From Pseudoxanthomonas mexicana (lineage in GTDB: Bacteria > Pseudomonadota > Gammaproteobacteria > Xanthomonadales > Xanthomonadaceae): 64,000 bases of DNA. Of this stretch, positions 52,396 through 61,525 are shown one piece after another. The first letter of the stretch is position 1; every line of letters begins with the position of its first letter. A program made the translations under genes and the position numbers. The stretch lies in assembly GCF_001556105.1 (NCBI RefSeq), contig NZ_LSIF01000065.1, forward strand, positions 62,001 through 126,000, in the 5' to 3' direction. Below the pieces are notes generated by a model. The model was not told the DNA's origin. It searched no databases and was given only the letters and a program-made list of their open reading frames with translations.

Positions 52396-53118
52396 TCAAC
52401 GGCGGCTTGCCTTGCCTGCCGCCAGCTCATCCCTGGACAGGAACCCGTCCTTGTTGGTATCGAGTGCGTCGAAGCGCTCGGCGAAGCGACCCTTGTCCTT
52501 CACTTCATCACGGGACAGGCGGCCATCCTTGTTCGCATCCGCGGACGCGAAACGCTCGTCGGCACGGGCCTGCATGCGCTGCTGGAACTCCGCCCGGCGC
52601 GCGACCTCGGCCTGGTCGATCTCGGCACGGGTCAACTTGCCGTCCTTGTCGGCATCGGCCTTGGCGAACCACTCGTCTCGGCGCTGCTTGCCGCGTGCTT
52701 CACGGTCGGCACGATCGATCACGCCATCCTTGTTCGCATCCATGGTGTCGAAACGCTCGGCGAAACGCGGTTGCGCGGCGGCTTCGGCGCGGCTGATCTT
52801 GCCATCCCCATCGGTGTCCAGCTTGTTGAAGCCATCGCCGTGGCGCGAGCCGCCCTTGCGGCCATGGCCACGCATGCCCTTGTGCTGCGGACGCTCGTCG
52901 GCGGTCAGCTTGCCGTCGCCATTATTGTCCAGCGCTGCGAAGCGTTCTGCCAGGCGCGGATGCGCGGTGGCCTCGGCCTTGTCGATGACGCCGTCATTGT
53001 TCTTGTCGAGGCTGGTGCGCGCGGGCTTCTGCACGTCACCCGCTTGTGTAGCGGCCAGCGCGGAACCGGCACCGAGGGCGGCCAGCACGGCCACGAAAAG
53101 CAGGGTCTTGCGGTTCAT
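52396..53118 (-). CDS. Secreted EF-hand protein with seven calcium-binding loops
   Basis: A 240-residue protein with a signal peptide (KTLLFVAVLAALGAGSALAA, cleavage after ALA). Seven EF-hand loops can be read: DKNNDGVIDKAE (38-49), DNNGDGKLTADE (64-75), DTDGDGKISRAE (101-112), DANKDGVIDRAD (127-138), DADKDGKLTRAE (155-166), DANKDGRLSRDE (193-204) and DTNKDGFLSRDE (220-231). All keep D1, D/N3, D5 and, except the fourth (Asp), E12. A Lys/Gly/His/Arg-rich insert (80-95) separates the second and third. It is likely a periplasmic or secreted calcium buffer or sensor. Its partner is unknown. Confidence 0.88.
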   Translation of the reverse strand: MNRKTLLFVAVLAALGAGSALAATQAGDVQKPARTSLDKNNDGVIDKAEATAHPRLAERFAALDNNGDGKLTADERPQHKGMRGHGRKGGSRHGDGFNKLDTDGDGKISRAEAAAQPRFAERFDTMDANKDGVIDRADREARGKQRRDEWFAKADADKDGKLTRAEIDQAEVARRAEFQQRMQARADERFASADANKDGRLSRDEVKDKGRFAERFDALDTNKDGFLSRDELAAGKASRR

Positions 53119-53262
53119 CGTGTTCTCCTGAAGACGCGGCGCCATGTGCGCCACTGACACGGAAAACGCGCCTGCACCGTGCCGGTTGACGCGCGGACGG
53201 ACGTGTTCAGCAAACGGACGGTCGCGATCCCCGCGACGGCGCCGCCGCAGTATGCTGGCCGC

Positions 53263-53847
53263 ATGTCACTTCCGCTCGCCCGTGCCCTGTCGATCTTCGG
53301 CCATCCGATGCTGGTGCTGCCGATGGCAGTGCTGGCGATCGCGTTGGCCCAGGGCGATGCGCGGACGGCCGCATGGTCGGCAGTGGGCTTCAGCGCATTC
53401 GCCGCGCTGGTGATGGGCTACTCGTGGTGGCAGGTGCGCCGTGGCCGCTGGCACCATGTGGATGCCAGTGCGACGCATGAGCGCAGCGCATTGAACCGTT
53501 TCCTGCTGGTCGCCCTCACCACCGGCGCCGTGCTGGTCGCGTGGCACGGCGGACAGCCGCTGTTCGCGCTGGGACTTGCGCTGTCCGCTGCGATGATCCT
53601 GGTCGCGATGCTGACGGCTCGCTGGTGCAAGCTGTCGCTGCATCTGGCGTTCGTCGTCTTCGCGGCGTGCCTGTTGCGCGAACTCGGTACGGTGTGGATG
53701 CTCGCGGCGTTGATGTTCGCCGCCGCGGTGGCCTGGTCGCGTCTCGCGCTGCAGCGGCATACGCATCGCGACCTGGTCGCCGGTGCGGTGGTCGGCGCAC
53801 TGGCGGGCCTCGCGTTCTGGCCCCTGGCCACGCGCTGGACGGGCTGA
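53263..53847 (+). CDS. PAP2-like membrane protein
   Basis: A 194-residue integral membrane protein with about six helices. The C-terminal [25 protein letters not shown] fits the last motif of the PAP2/phosphatidic-acid phosphatase superfamily (SRxxxxxHxxxDVxxG), with [13 protein letters not shown] as the equivalent. The first motif is less clear ([19 protein letters not shown]). It may be a lipid or polyprenyl phosphatase or a UbiA-neighbour type protein. The bpt gene starts one base after its stop, so they are co-transcribed. Confidence 0.7.
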   Translation: MSLPLARALSIFGHPMLVLPMAVLAIALAQGDARTAAWSAVGFSAFAALVMGYSWWQVRRGRWHHVDASATHERSALNRFLLVALTTGAVLVAWHGGQPLFALGLALSAAMILVAMLTARWCKLSLHLAFVVFAACLLRELGTVWMLAALMFAAAVAWSRLALQRHTHRDLVAGAVVGALAGLAFWPLATRWTG

Positions 53848-53848
53848 C

Positions 53849-54571
53849 GTGGGCGAGAACACGCACCCCATCGACGATCTGCGCCTGTTCCATACCGGCG
53901 AACATCCGTGTGGCTACTGGCCCGATCGTGTCGCACGCGATCTGGTGCTGGATCCGCGCGACCCCCGCCTGTCCCAGCTGTATCCGGATGCGCTGGGCTG
54001 GGGCTTCCGCCGTTCCGGCGACATCGTCTACCGGCCGCACTGCCGCCAATGCCGCGCCTGTGTCGCCGTGCGGATCCCGGTGGCCGACTTCGCACCCGAC
54101 CGCAGCCAGCGTCGCTGCGCATCGCGCAACGCGCGCGTGGAGACGAGGATCGTCGCTGCCTTGCGCGACGAGGAGCACCTGGCGCTCTATCGTCGCTATC
54201 TGGCGGCACGGCATCCGCTCGGCGGCATGGATAACCACGGCGCGACCGAGTTCGACCAGTTCCTCGTGGGCAGTTGGTCACGTGGACGCTTCGTGGAATT
54301 GCGCGAGGATGGGCAATTGCTGGCGGTCGCAGTGACCGACGTCATCCCCGGCGCATTGTCGGCGGTCTACACCTTCTACGATCCCGCACTTGAAACACGC
54401 AGCCTGGGCACGTTGGCGATCCTGCGCCAGATCGAATGGGCGCGACGCGACGGCTACGCGCACCTGTATCTCGGCTACTGGATCGATGGCCATCGCAAGA
54501 TGGATTACAAGCGTCGTTTCGCCCCGCTGGAATGTTTCGACGGGCGTTGTTGGGTTCGTACAGAAGGGTGA
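53849..54571 (+). CDS. bpt: Aspartate/glutamate leucyltransferase (R-transferase family) Bpt
   Basis: A 240-residue enzyme. The N-terminal [60 protein letters not shown] is the Bpt/Ate signature, including the Cys motif CRQCRAC. The acetyltransferase-like C-terminal part ends [20 protein letters not shown]. It transfers leucine from leucyl-tRNA to proteins with N-terminal Asp or Glu, marking them for ClpS/ClpAP degradation. The start is GTG 53849, one base after the PAP2 stop; family proteins begin at this point. Length matches (about 235-245). Confidence 0.92.
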   Translation: MGENTHPIDDLRLFHTGEHPCGYWPDRVARDLVLDPRDPRLSQLYPDALGWGFRRSGDIVYRPHCRQCRACVAVRIPVADFAPDRSQRRCASRNARVETRIVAALRDEEHLALYRRYLAARHPLGGMDNHGATEFDQFLVGSWSRGRFVELREDGQLLAVAVTDVIPGALSAVYTFYDPALETRSLGTLAILRQIEWARRDGYAHLYLGYWIDGHRKMDYKRRFAPLECFDGRCWVRTEG

Positions 54572-54706
54572 GCCATGGCGCTGCGTCGGCACGACAAGTG
54601 TGAGACGTAAATGTGAATAGCAACTTCGTGATTGAGTGCACAAAATGTGCCACCGGCGCAGCTGTGCGACGGACCTGCAACATCCATTCAATCGTCTGGA
54701 GCTTTC

Positions 54707-55081
54707 ATGAAGTTCAACATTCTTGCCCTCGCGGCGCTGACCGTCCTGGCGCTCGCCGCCTGCAAGCCTGCCGATGACGCCGCGCGCGTCGCCGATGCCC
54801 CGGTGGTCGAAACGCCTGCCACTCCAGGTGCCGTCGCCACCACGTCGGACACGGTCGAAGCCGGCACCGGCGTTGCCGAGTGCGACCAGTATCTGGAAAA
54901 GGTCTACGCCTGCATCGCCGACAAGGTGCCGGAAGCCCAGCGCGAGATGATGAAGCAGGGCATCGAACAGTCGAAGGCCGGGTGGTCGGCCCTGACCGAC
55001 AAGACGGCGCTGGCCGCGCAGTGCAAGACCGCGATGGACCAGGCCAAGACCGCGTACGCCGCCATGGGTTGCACGTTCTGA
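54707..55081 (+). CDS. Small lipoprotein with a four-Cys C-terminal domain
   Basis: A 124-residue protein with lipobox LALAACKPADD. A flexible Ala/Thr/Pro linker (25-58) leads to a C-terminal helical domain with four Cys (AECDQY, VYACIADKVP, AAQCKTAM, MGCTF), probably two disulfides. Helix KVPEAQREMMKQGIEQSKAGWSALTDK is amphipathic. I do not recognise a named family; similar proteins occur in xanthomonads. The 135-base leader contains the palindrome GCACAAAATGTGC (54638-54650) and two TGTGA boxes 13 bases apart (54599 and 54612). A strong intrinsic terminator follows. Confidence 0.8.
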   Translation: MKFNILALAALTVLALAACKPADDAARVADAPVVETPATPGAVATTSDTVEAGTGVAECDQYLEKVYACIADKVPEAQREMMKQGIEQSKAGWSALTDKTALAAQCKTAMDQAKTAYAAMGCTF

Positions 55082-55115
55082 CGTTCCACCGGGCCAACCC
55101 GTCGTTTGGCCTGCG

Positions 55116-55144
55116 GCGCCCCGGTTCTCCGGGGCGCTTTTTTT
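55116..55144 (+). terminator. Rho-independent terminator
   Basis: A perfect 9-bp GC-rich stem (GCGCCCCGG / CCGGGGCGC) with loop TTCT, followed by seven T residues, lies 35 bases after the lipoprotein gene. It is the clearest intrinsic terminator in the window. Confidence 0.92.
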
Positions 55145-55177
55145 ACGCCTGTCACAGCGGCATGACAGAATCCGCGC

Positions 55178-56377
55178 ATGCGCACCCTCTTCCTCCTGCT
55201 CACCATGACCCTGGCCGCCTGCAGCTCGCCCGCAAAGATGGATGAGCCCGCCAGCCGGCAGACCGTGCCGCTCCGCGTGGCCACCTACAACACCTCACTG
55301 TTCTCCGACGACACGGGCGGCGTGATCGGGCAGTTGGAGGGCGACAGCGCGCACGCGCGCAAGATCGCGGCCGTGCTGCAGAAGGTGCGACCCGACCTGG
55401 TGCTGCTCAACGAGTTCGACTACGACGACGCGCACCGCGCCGCCGACCTGTTCCAGCAGCGCTATCTCGACGTTGCCCAACCCGGCGGCGGCGAACCGCT
55501 GCGGTACCCGTATCGCTATCTCGCCCCGGTGAACACCGGCGTTCCCAGCGGTCTGGACCTGGATCGCAACGGATCGGTCGGCACCCGCGGCCGCGAGCGT
55601 GGCAACGACGCCTGGGGCTACGGCCTGCATCCTGGCCAGTACGGCATGCTCGTGCTGTCGCGCTTCCCCATTGACGAAGCCAGGGTGCGTACCTTTCAGT
55701 TGCTGCGCTGGAGCACGCTGCCCGGCGCCACCAATCCCGTGGACCCGACCACGCGCGAAGCGTTCTATCCCGACGCGACCTGGAAGCAGCTGCGCCTGTC
55801 CTCCAAGTCGCACTGGGACGTGCCGGTGCGCACGCCGGGCGGCGTGGTGCATTTCCTCGTCTCGCATCCCACGCCTCCCGTGTTCGACGGGCCGGAAAAC
55901 CGCAACGGCCTGCGTAATGCCGACGAGATCGGCCTGTGGCGCGAGTACCTGACGCCGGGCGACGCGCCCTGGCTTTGCGACGACCAGGGCCGCTGCGGCG
56001 GCCTGCCAGCCGATGCGCGCTTCGTCATCGCCGGCGATCTGAACAACGACCCCGCCGATGGCGACGGCCAGCACGAGGCCATCATCGAACTGCTGGAACA
56101 CCCGCGCGTCATGCGCATGGCCACGCCGCGCAGCGACGGCGGCGAAGAGACCGCACTGGCCTACGCCGCCAAGGGACTGGAGCGCCGCGGTGCGCCTGCG
56201 CATGTCACCGGCGATTTCGGCCGCCGCAACGGCGCGCTGCGGCTGGATTACGTGCTGCCGTCCACGGGTTTCGGCCTGACCGGCAGTGGCGTGTTCTGGC
56301 CGAAGAAAGACCAGCCGGACGCCGCCATCGCCGACGGCAGCGACCATCACCTGGTGTGGGTGGACCTTACTCTCTGA
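55178..56377 (+). CDS. Endonuclease/exonuclease/phosphatase-family lipoprotein
   Basis: A 399-residue protein with lipobox LTMTLAACSS. The EEP fold is shown by VATYNTSLF (first strand), the metal Glu in VLLNEFDYDD, the His region VHFLVSHPTPPVFDG, FVIAGDLNNDPADGDG and the terminal SDHHLVWVDL. Catalytic His, Asp, Asn and Glu are all conserved, so a phosphodiesterase or phosphatase activity is expected. The NPVDPTTREAFYPDATWKQLRLSSKSHWDVPV stretch marks a subgroup often annotated as secreted nuclease or alkaline-phosphatase-linked. The substrate is unknown. Confidence 0.87.
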   Translation: MRTLFLLLTMTLAACSSPAKMDEPASRQTVPLRVATYNTSLFSDDTGGVIGQLEGDSAHARKIAAVLQKVRPDLVLLNEFDYDDAHRAADLFQQRYLDVAQPGGGEPLRYPYRYLAPVNTGVPSGLDLDRNGSVGTRGRERGNDAWGYGLHPGQYGMLVLSRFPIDEARVRTFQLLRWSTLPGATNPVDPTTREAFYPDATWKQLRLSSKSHWDVPVRTPGGVVHFLVSHPTPPVFDGPENRNGLRNADEIGLWREYLTPGDAPWLCDDQGRCGGLPADARFVIAGDLNNDPADGDGQHEAIIELLEHPRVMRMATPRSDGGEETALAYAAKGLERRGAPAHVTGDFGRRNGALRLDYVLPSTGFGLTGSGVFWPKKDQPDAAIADGSDHHLVWVDLTL

Positions 56378-56428
56378 GTCGTCGCCGAGGCGACCAGCAC
56401 CAGCGCACGGCGCTACGGGTATCCCGCA

Positions 56429-58336
56429 CTACTCCGATGCGCCCTCACGTGCGGCCTCATCTGCAGCTGCCTGGGCTTCGCGCGTCGCACGATCGGCACG
56501 GGATGTGTCATAGGTCCGCGTGCACACGGCCTCCCGCATGCGGCCGTCCGGTGAAACAACCAGACCCGTGCCACCGACGGTCGCCACCAGCAACTCGCCT
56601 TGTCGGGTGAGATACGACATCGACGGAGCCCCCGGCAACACACGCCAGGTGTCCGCACGCCAGGCCCCGTCGGGCAGCAGGGATATCTCGACGACCTCGC
56701 CATCGCTGGACAGCATGTGGGCGAGACCCACGGTCGCCACATAGCGACCGCCGAATGCATAGATGTCCTCGACGTTCTGCTCCAGGAGCGTCTGGCGGCG
56801 TCCATCGTCGCCAATGAACACGAGTTCGCCGCCCCATTCCCCGCGATCGCCGCCGACCAGCCAACCCTGCTCGGTGCGCAGCGCGACGCTCGGCGTCTGC
56901 GATACCGTCCGGCGATGTTCCACCATGTTGTCCGGCGTCACCCTGATCACGCCGACATCCTTCTGGTCGACGTTGTCGCCAGGAGACTCTGCGGGACCGA
57001 AGCTCACCACGGTGGTGGCATAGGACAACCTGGAAAGCGCTGCTTGTGCCGTGCGCGCATAGAGCTTCCTGTCCGCCGGCTCCCGCTGCTCACGCTCGGC
57101 ATACTTCAGGCAAGCAGCCCGCTCTCCCTGGATGTGCTGGTAAGCGAAGAATTCCAATGGAAAATTCTTCTCGTGGAACTTGAGCCGGTAAGCCGTTCCT
57201 TCACGGATGTGGCGCAACGCACTGCCGGCAGCCTCGCGAACGGGCGTGTACCAATGCGACGCCGCGATCCGTTCGAGCGCGGGCATCGCCGATGACGCAC
57301 GAAGTCGCCCCAGTGACTCCGCCGCGACCCAGGACAACCGGGCATCGATGGGATCGTCCAGCTTTCCCGCCAGCGCTGCGGCCGCAGGTGCGTATCCGAT
57401 GAACCCCAGGGCGCGCGCTGCCGCAACGCGGATCTCCGCATCGCCATGGTCCAGGAGGCCGGTCACGACATCGCCGGCGGCGAAGCCCGCACTGCCGGTT
57501 TCAGCAAGGTCCCTCAGCGTGAGCACATGCGGCTGGTCCTGCAGCCGCCGCGCAAAGATGGCACCGGTCCGTGATGAGCGGATGCCGACCAACGCCATGT
57601 CCACATGGGGCTGCAACGATGGCCGTTGCTGCGCCAGCTCAGTCAGTCCCGGCTCCAGGACGGCCCCGGCTTCGCCCAGCCCGTCGATCATGCCCAGCAC
57701 CTTGCGCGCCAAGGGTTCCGCCGCGACGACCGCGATGTCCAACAACCCGGAAGCTGCATCACGCCGGGCCTCCGGATCCATGTCCGCCAGCACCGCGCCG
57801 AGTATCCAATGCGTTTTCTCATCGCACGAACGCCGGCAGGCAGCGTGCGCGACGATGGCAGGCACCGCGCGCCGCCCGGACAACCTGGCCGCGTACGCCT
57901 CCTGGTTCGCTGGCGCATCCTCCGACACGAGCAGCCGGGCCACCGCCTCGTCGGCGGCCTCCGACGTGTCGATGCGGCCAAGTGCCGGCGCGAGCCAGCC
58001 CAATCCCCGATCCAGGCCGCGGACGATCTGCGGAAAGTACACAGGATCGATCACCTTGACGTCGCGAAGCCCCGCCGCCGCAAGGTTGGCGACGTTCTCG
58101 TCGGGATCCTCCAGCAGCTGCACCAGCGCGCCGGTGGCACCCGGTTGCAGCCGCATGGCTTTCAACAGGCGACTTTCGGCAGGCGCCATCGACGAACCGA
58201 AATCGCGGTCCTGCTTCGCGAGAAGCCGCAGTTGTTGCACGCAGGCATCGACAGAACCACACGCCGCAGATGCCTGCGGCTCCACGGCATGCGCGGGAAC
58301 CAACAACAAGACCAAGCATCCGATCGTCCAGCGCAT
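56429..58336 (-). CDS. Secreted HEAT-repeat protein with a C-terminal beta-rich domain
   Basis: A 635-residue protein with a signal peptide (IGCLVLLLVPAHAVEPQAS). Residues 60-370 are helical HEAT-like repeats (for example ATGALVQLLEDPDENVANLAAAGLRDV; DAEIRVAAARALGFIGYAPAAAAL; ARLSWVAAESLGRLRASSAMPALERIAAS). The C-terminal third has repeated beta segments (EQGWLVGGDRGEWGGELVFIGDDG; IYAFGGRYVATVGLAHMLSSDGEVVEISLLPDG; GELLVATVGGTGLVVSPDGRMREAV) like a small beta-propeller. It ends with an Ala/Glu-rich helix. No named family was recognised. It is probably a periplasmic scaffold. Confidence 0.75.
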   Translation of the reverse strand: MRWTIGCLVLLLVPAHAVEPQASAACGSVDACVQQLRLLAKQDRDFGSSMAPAESRLLKAMRLQPGATGALVQLLEDPDENVANLAAAGLRDVKVIDPVYFPQIVRGLDRGLGWLAPALGRIDTSEAADEAVARLLVSEDAPANQEAYAARLSGRRAVPAIVAHAACRRSCDEKTHWILGAVLADMDPEARRDAASGLLDIAVVAAEPLARKVLGMIDGLGEAGAVLEPGLTELAQQRPSLQPHVDMALVGIRSSRTGAIFARRLQDQPHVLTLRDLAETGSAGFAAGDVVTGLLDHGDAEIRVAAARALGFIGYAPAAAALAGKLDDPIDARLSWVAAESLGRLRASSAMPALERIAASHWYTPVREAAGSALRHIREGTAYRLKFHEKNFPLEFFAYQHIQGERAACLKYAEREQREPADRKLYARTAQAALSRLSYATTVVSFGPAESPGDNVDQKDVGVIRVTPDNMVEHRRTVSQTPSVALRTEQGWLVGGDRGEWGGELVFIGDDGRRQTLLEQNVEDIYAFGGRYVATVGLAHMLSSDGEVVEISLLPDGAWRADTWRVLPGAPSMSYLTRQGELLVATVGGTGLVVSPDGRMREAVCTRTYDTSRADRATREAQAAADEAAREGASE

Positions 58337-58392
58337 GTCCCTCTCCCTGCGACGCGCCCCCTGCATGCAAACCGCTGCCGGCAAGGCAGCCC

Positions 58393-58695
58393 CTAGGTTC
58401 CGACCTGCGTCCCCACCGCCGACGCGCGCGGTCCGAAGCCGAACAGCGATTCGTTCTGCGCCGACACGATCATCCGGATCATGCTGCCGGGGACCATCAG
58501 TTCCACCTGCACGTCGTGGCCCTCCGCGTTCTTCCCGACCAGCGTCATCTCGGTGAAGGCGCCGCCGGTGTCGATCTCCTTGCAGAAGATGTGCGGGCCA
58601 TCGGGCTGGTCGGTCAGGTAGGGCTTGATCGCCTCGCCCAGCGCTTCCAGCGCCTGCGGGAAGAAGAAGACGGCGTAGCCGGTATTGCCATTCAT
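58393..58695 (-). CDS. Conserved hypothetical protein next to purT
   Basis: A 100-residue protein starting MNGNTGYAVFFFPQALEALGEAIKPYLTD. It has no signal peptide and a beta-strand pattern (PHIFCKEIDTGGAFTEMTLVG; HDVQVELMVPGSMIRMIVSA). It lies 27 bases downstream of purT on the same strand, so co-transcription is likely. It is unrecognised; the strand pattern recalls small metal- or nucleotide-binding companions, but nothing specific can be claimed. Confidence 0.7.
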   Translation of the reverse strand: MNGNTGYAVFFFPQALEALGEAIKPYLTDQPDGPHIFCKEIDTGGAFTEMTLVGKNAEGHDVQVELMVPGSMIRMIVSAQNESLFGFGPRASAVGTQVGT

Positions 58696-58722
58696 GGCGT
58701 CGCTCCGTTCATGCCGCGCGCC

Positions 58723-59907
58723 TCATGCCAGGTCGATGGTGATGGCCGCGGCCGCGTCGCGCGCCACCGCGCGTGCGGTGTCGGTGTCCTGCGCACGCGC
58801 CAGCGTGACGCCGACACGGCGATGGCCTTCCACGCGCGGCTTGCCGAACAGGCGCAGGGCGGTATCCGGCGTGACCAGCGCGCCTTCGACATTGCCGAAC
58901 ACCGGCACGCCGTGACCGTGGGCCAGCATCGCGCAGGACGCCGATGGACCGCTCTGACGGATTACCGGGATCGGCAGGCCGAGGATGGCGCGCGCATGCA
59001 GTGCGAATTCCGACAGCTCCTGCGACACCAGCGTGACCAGCCCCGTGTCGTGCGGCCGCGGCGAGACTTCGCTGAACCATACCTCGTCGCCTTTCACGAA
59101 CAGCTCCACGCCGAACAGGCCCCAGCCGCCGAGGTCATCGGTGACCGCGCCCGCGATCTGCTGCGCACGCTCCAGCGCACGCGGCGACATCGGCTGCGGC
59201 TGCCAGCTTTCGCGGTAATCGCCGTCCTTCTGCCAGTGGCCGATGGGATCGCAGAATGAAGTGCCACCGGCATGACGCACGGTGAGCAAGGTGATCTCGT
59301 AATCGAAGTCGATGAAGCCTTCGACGATGCAGCGGCCCGCGCCGGCGCGGCCGCCGGTCTGCGCGTAGTCCCACGCCGCATCGATGTGGGCCTCGCTGCG
59401 CAGCGTGCTCTGGCCCTTGCCGGAGGACGACATCACCGGTTTCACCACGCACGGCAGGCCGATCGCCTGCACCGCCTCGCGGTACTCCTCGCGCGTATCG
59501 ACGAAGCGGTACGGCGACGTGGGGAGGGCCAGCGTTTCCGCGGCCAGCCGGCGGATGCCCTCGCGGTCCATCGTCAGCCGTGCGGCGCGCGCGGTGGGAA
59601 TGACGCGCGCGGCGCCCTCCGCCTCCAGCGCTACCAGGGTTTCGGTGTGGATCGCCTCGATCTCCGGCACCACCAGGTGCGGCTGCTCGCTGGCGATCAG
59701 TGCGCGGATCGCGGCCGGGTCCAGCATGTCCAGCACGTGCGAACGATGGGCGACCTGCATCGCCGGCGCGTCCGCGTAGCGGTCGGCGGCGATGACTTCC
59801 ACACCCAGGCGCTGCAGTTCGATGGCCACTTCCTTGCCCAGTTCGCCCGACCCCAGCAGCAGCACGCGAGTGGCATGGGGAGACAACGGGGTTCCAAGGG
59901 TGGTCAT
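58723..59907 (-). CDS. purT: Formate-dependent phosphoribosylglycinamide formyltransferase PurT
   Basis: A 394-residue ATP-grasp enzyme (E. coli 392). [41 protein letters not shown] is the N-terminal signature. [16 protein letters not shown] and [28 protein letters not shown] form the ATP-grasp core. It uses formate and ATP to formylate GAR in purine synthesis, the folate-independent alternative to PurN. ATG 59907 is chosen; codons upstream would run into the promoter region of the SPFH operon. Confidence 0.95.
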   Translation of the reverse strand: MTTLGTPLSPHATRVLLLGSGELGKEVAIELQRLGVEVIAADRYADAPAMQVAHRSHVLDMLDPAAIRALIASEQPHLVVPEIEAIHTETLVALEAEGAARVIPTARAARLTMDREGIRRLAAETLALPTSPYRFVDTREEYREAVQAIGLPCVVKPVMSSSGKGQSTLRSEAHIDAAWDYAQTGGRAGAGRCIVEGFIDFDYEITLLTVRHAGGTSFCDPIGHWQKDGDYRESWQPQPMSPRALERAQQIAGAVTDDLGGWGLFGVELFVKGDEVWFSEVSPRPHDTGLVTLVSQELSEFALHARAILGLPIPVIRQSGPSASCAMLAHGHGVPVFGNVEGALVTPDTALRLFGKPRVEGHRRVGVTLARAQDTDTARAVARDAAAAITIDLA

Positions 59908-59972
59908 GCGAGGGCGTCCGGGAAAGGGGGCGCCAGTGTAGCGGGCCCGCCGACGGACGGCCCCGGGGCTCG

Positions 59973-60000
59973 TTGACAATTGATATCAAATTGATATCTT
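59973..60000 (+). promoter_or_regulatory. Promoter with tandem operator repeats of the SPFH/RHH operon
   Basis: A perfect -35 TTGACA (59973-59978) and a -10-like TATCTT (59995-60000) are 16 bases apart. The spacer and -10 are covered by two copies of ATTGATATC (59979-59987 and 59990-59998), 11 bases (one helical turn) apart. The overlapping decamer TTGATATCAA is a perfect palindrome. This arrangement suits tandem binding of a ribbon-helix-helix dimer, such as the one encoded at 61328-61525, as a repressor. The repeats are seen; the regulator is inferred. Confidence 0.7.
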
Positions 60001-60033
60001 TCCATCTATCGCAAGCCGGCCAAGGGGAACCCC

Positions 60034-60156
60034 ATGCTCCACGTGATCCACCAGATCCAGCGCCGCTGGCCATCCCAGGCGCACCGCGTGGCCCCCACCC
60101 TGCTCGTCCTCTCCGCCGCCCTGCTCGCCGCGGGCGCCGGCCTGTCGTTGCTGTGA
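60034..60156 (+). CDS. Small single-helix membrane protein, first gene of SPFH operon
   Basis: A 40-residue open frame starting MLHVIHQIQRRWPSQAHR, then a hydrophobic helix VAPTLLVLSAALLAAGAGLSLL. AAGGGGAAC is a good ribosome-binding site 7 bases upstream and it begins about 30 bases after the promoter. The basic N-terminus would stay cytoplasmic. Reading-frame position and the strong translation signal support it; no homologue is known to me. Confidence 0.6.
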   Translation: MLHVIHQIQRRWPSQAHRVAPTLLVLSAALLAAGAGLSLL

Positions 60157-60177
60157 TCCCGTCCTGAGACCAAGACC

Positions 60178-61041
60178 ATGAAAGAGAACGCCACGTCGTC
60201 GTTGCCCGGAATTCCAAGCCTGCTGGGCCTGCTGGTACTGGGCCTGGGGGTCATCGCCCTCTTCATCACGGGCGCGGCGGACAAGCAGCCCGCTTACATG
60301 GGCGTGGCCGCCTTGCTCGGCTTCGTGCTCATGTTCCTGTTGGCAGGCCTGTACAAGCTGGAACCCAACCAGTCCGCCGTGCTCAGCCTGTTCGGCAAGT
60401 ACGTCGGCACGGTGAAGGACAACGGCCTGCGCTGGAACAACCCTTTCCTGAGCAAGCGCAAGGTGTCGCTGCGCATCCGCAACTTCGAGAGCAGCCGCCT
60501 GAAGGTCAACGAGCTGGACGGCAGCCCGATCGAGATCGCTGCGGTGATCGTGTGGCAGGTGGTCGACTCGGCCGAAGCCGTGTTCAACGTCGACGACTAC
60601 GAGAGCTTCGTGCACATCCAGTCCGAGGCCGCGCTGCGCGCAATGGCGTCCAGCTACCCGTATGACCAGCACGAGGAAGGCCAGATCGCCCTGCGCAGCC
60701 ATCCGCAGGAGATTTCGCAGCACCTGCAGGAACAGATCGCAGAACGCTTGGGCAAGGCCGGCGTGGACGTGATCGAAGCGCGCATCAGCCACCTCGCCTA
60801 CGCCCCCGAGATCGCGCAGGCCATGCTGCAGCGCCAGCAGGCCAACGCGGTGATCGCCGCGCGAACGCGCATCGTCGCCGGCGCGGTCGGCATGGTGGAG
60901 ATGGCGCTGGCCGAGTTGCAGAAGAACGACGTGGTGAAGCTGGACGAGGAGCGCAAGGCGCAGATGGTCAGCAACCTGCTGGTCGTGCTGTGCGGCGAGC
61001 GCGGCACCCAACCCATCGTCAACACCGGCTCCATCTACTGA
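60178..61041 (+). CDS. SPFH/band-7 domain membrane protein
   Basis: A 287-residue protein. Two membrane helices (about 12-33 [22 protein letters not shown] and 40-58 [19 protein letters not shown]) precede an SPFH domain ([45 protein letters not shown]). The helical C-terminal part reads [55 protein letters not shown] proteins oligomerise into membrane scaffolds that organise microdomains or proteases. A subgroup of this form is found next to Arc-type regulators, as here. No NfeD or protease is adjacent. Confidence 0.9.
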   Translation: MKENATSSLPGIPSLLGLLVLGLGVIALFITGAADKQPAYMGVAALLGFVLMFLLAGLYKLEPNQSAVLSLFGKYVGTVKDNGLRWNNPFLSKRKVSLRIRNFESSRLKVNELDGSPIEIAAVIVWQVVDSAEAVFNVDDYESFVHIQSEAALRAMASSYPYDQHEEGQIALRSHPQEISQHLQEQIAERLGKAGVDVIEARISHLAYAPEIAQAMLQRQQANAVIAARTRIVAGAVGMVEMALAELQKNDVVKLDEERKAQMVSNLLVVLCGERGTQPIVNTGSIY

Positions 61042-61055
61042 CGCGGCACGCCGGC

Positions 61056-61331
61056 ATGCATGCCCTCGTTCCGCTGATCCTCGCCGTTTCCGGCCTGCCC
61101 TCGCTGCTGATTGGCGCGTGGGTGAGCCGCGCCCCGGATCATCGCTCGCGCGGCATGGCGCTGCACTGGGTGCTGATCGGCCTGACCATCCAGGCAGGTG
61201 CGGTTGGCACGTACTGGGCAGCGGACCGTGACGGCTGGGTGCACGGCATCGTGATCGCCATGGTCGTGCTGGTGAACGCACTGATCGTGTCGATGGTGCT
61301 GCAGCTGCGCCGCAACGGGACGCCGCGGTGA
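61056..61331 (+). CDS. Small membrane protein of the SPFH operon
   Basis: A 91-residue protein with three hydrophobic segments (LVPLILAVSGLPSLLIGAWV; ALHWVLIGLTIQAGAVGTYWAA; GIVIAMVVLVNALIVSMVLQL). It begins 14 bases after the SPFH stop, and its stop overlaps the next start (GTGA). The tight spacing shows it belongs to the operon. Family unknown. Confidence 0.75.
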   Translation: MHALVPLILAVSGLPSLLIGAWVSRAPDHRSRGMALHWVLIGLTIQAGAVGTYWAADRDGWVHGIVIAMVVLVNALIVSMVLQLRRNGTPR

Positions 61332-61525
61332 GCGAGAAGCAGGATAAGAAAGCCTATCCGCTGCGTATCAGCGCTGACGTGCTGGCGGCGGTGCAGCGAT
61401 GGTCGGACGACGAACTGCGTTCGCTGAACGCACAGATCGAATACGTGTTGCGCGACGCGCTGCGGAAGGCCGGGCGACTACCCAAAGGTAGCGCCTTGGG
61501 AACCGGGGACAAGGAATCGCCATGA
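61328..61525 (+). CDS. Arc-type ribbon-helix-helix DNA-binding protein
   Basis: A 65-residue protein. KKAYPLRISADVLAAVQRWSDDELRSLNAQIEYVLRDALRKAGRLP has the Arc/MetJ ribbon-helix-helix pattern: a basic strand (YPLRIS), helix A, the RSLNAQIE turn and helix B. GTG 61328 overlaps the previous stop, and its own stop overlaps the ATG of the DUF4177 gene. RHH dimers bind as tandem pairs to short repeats about one turn apart. The two ATTGATATC repeats in the operon promoter are its obvious candidate target, making the operon autoregulated. Confidence 0.85.
   Translation: MSEKQDKKAYPLRISADVLAAVQRWSDDELRSLNAQIEYVLRDALRKAGRLPKGSALGTGDKESP

Noticed and set aside
59980..59989. TTGATATCAA as an FNR site
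   Set aside because: The two half sites have no four-base spacer; the tandem repeat with 11-bp period fits a ribbon-helix-helix operator better.
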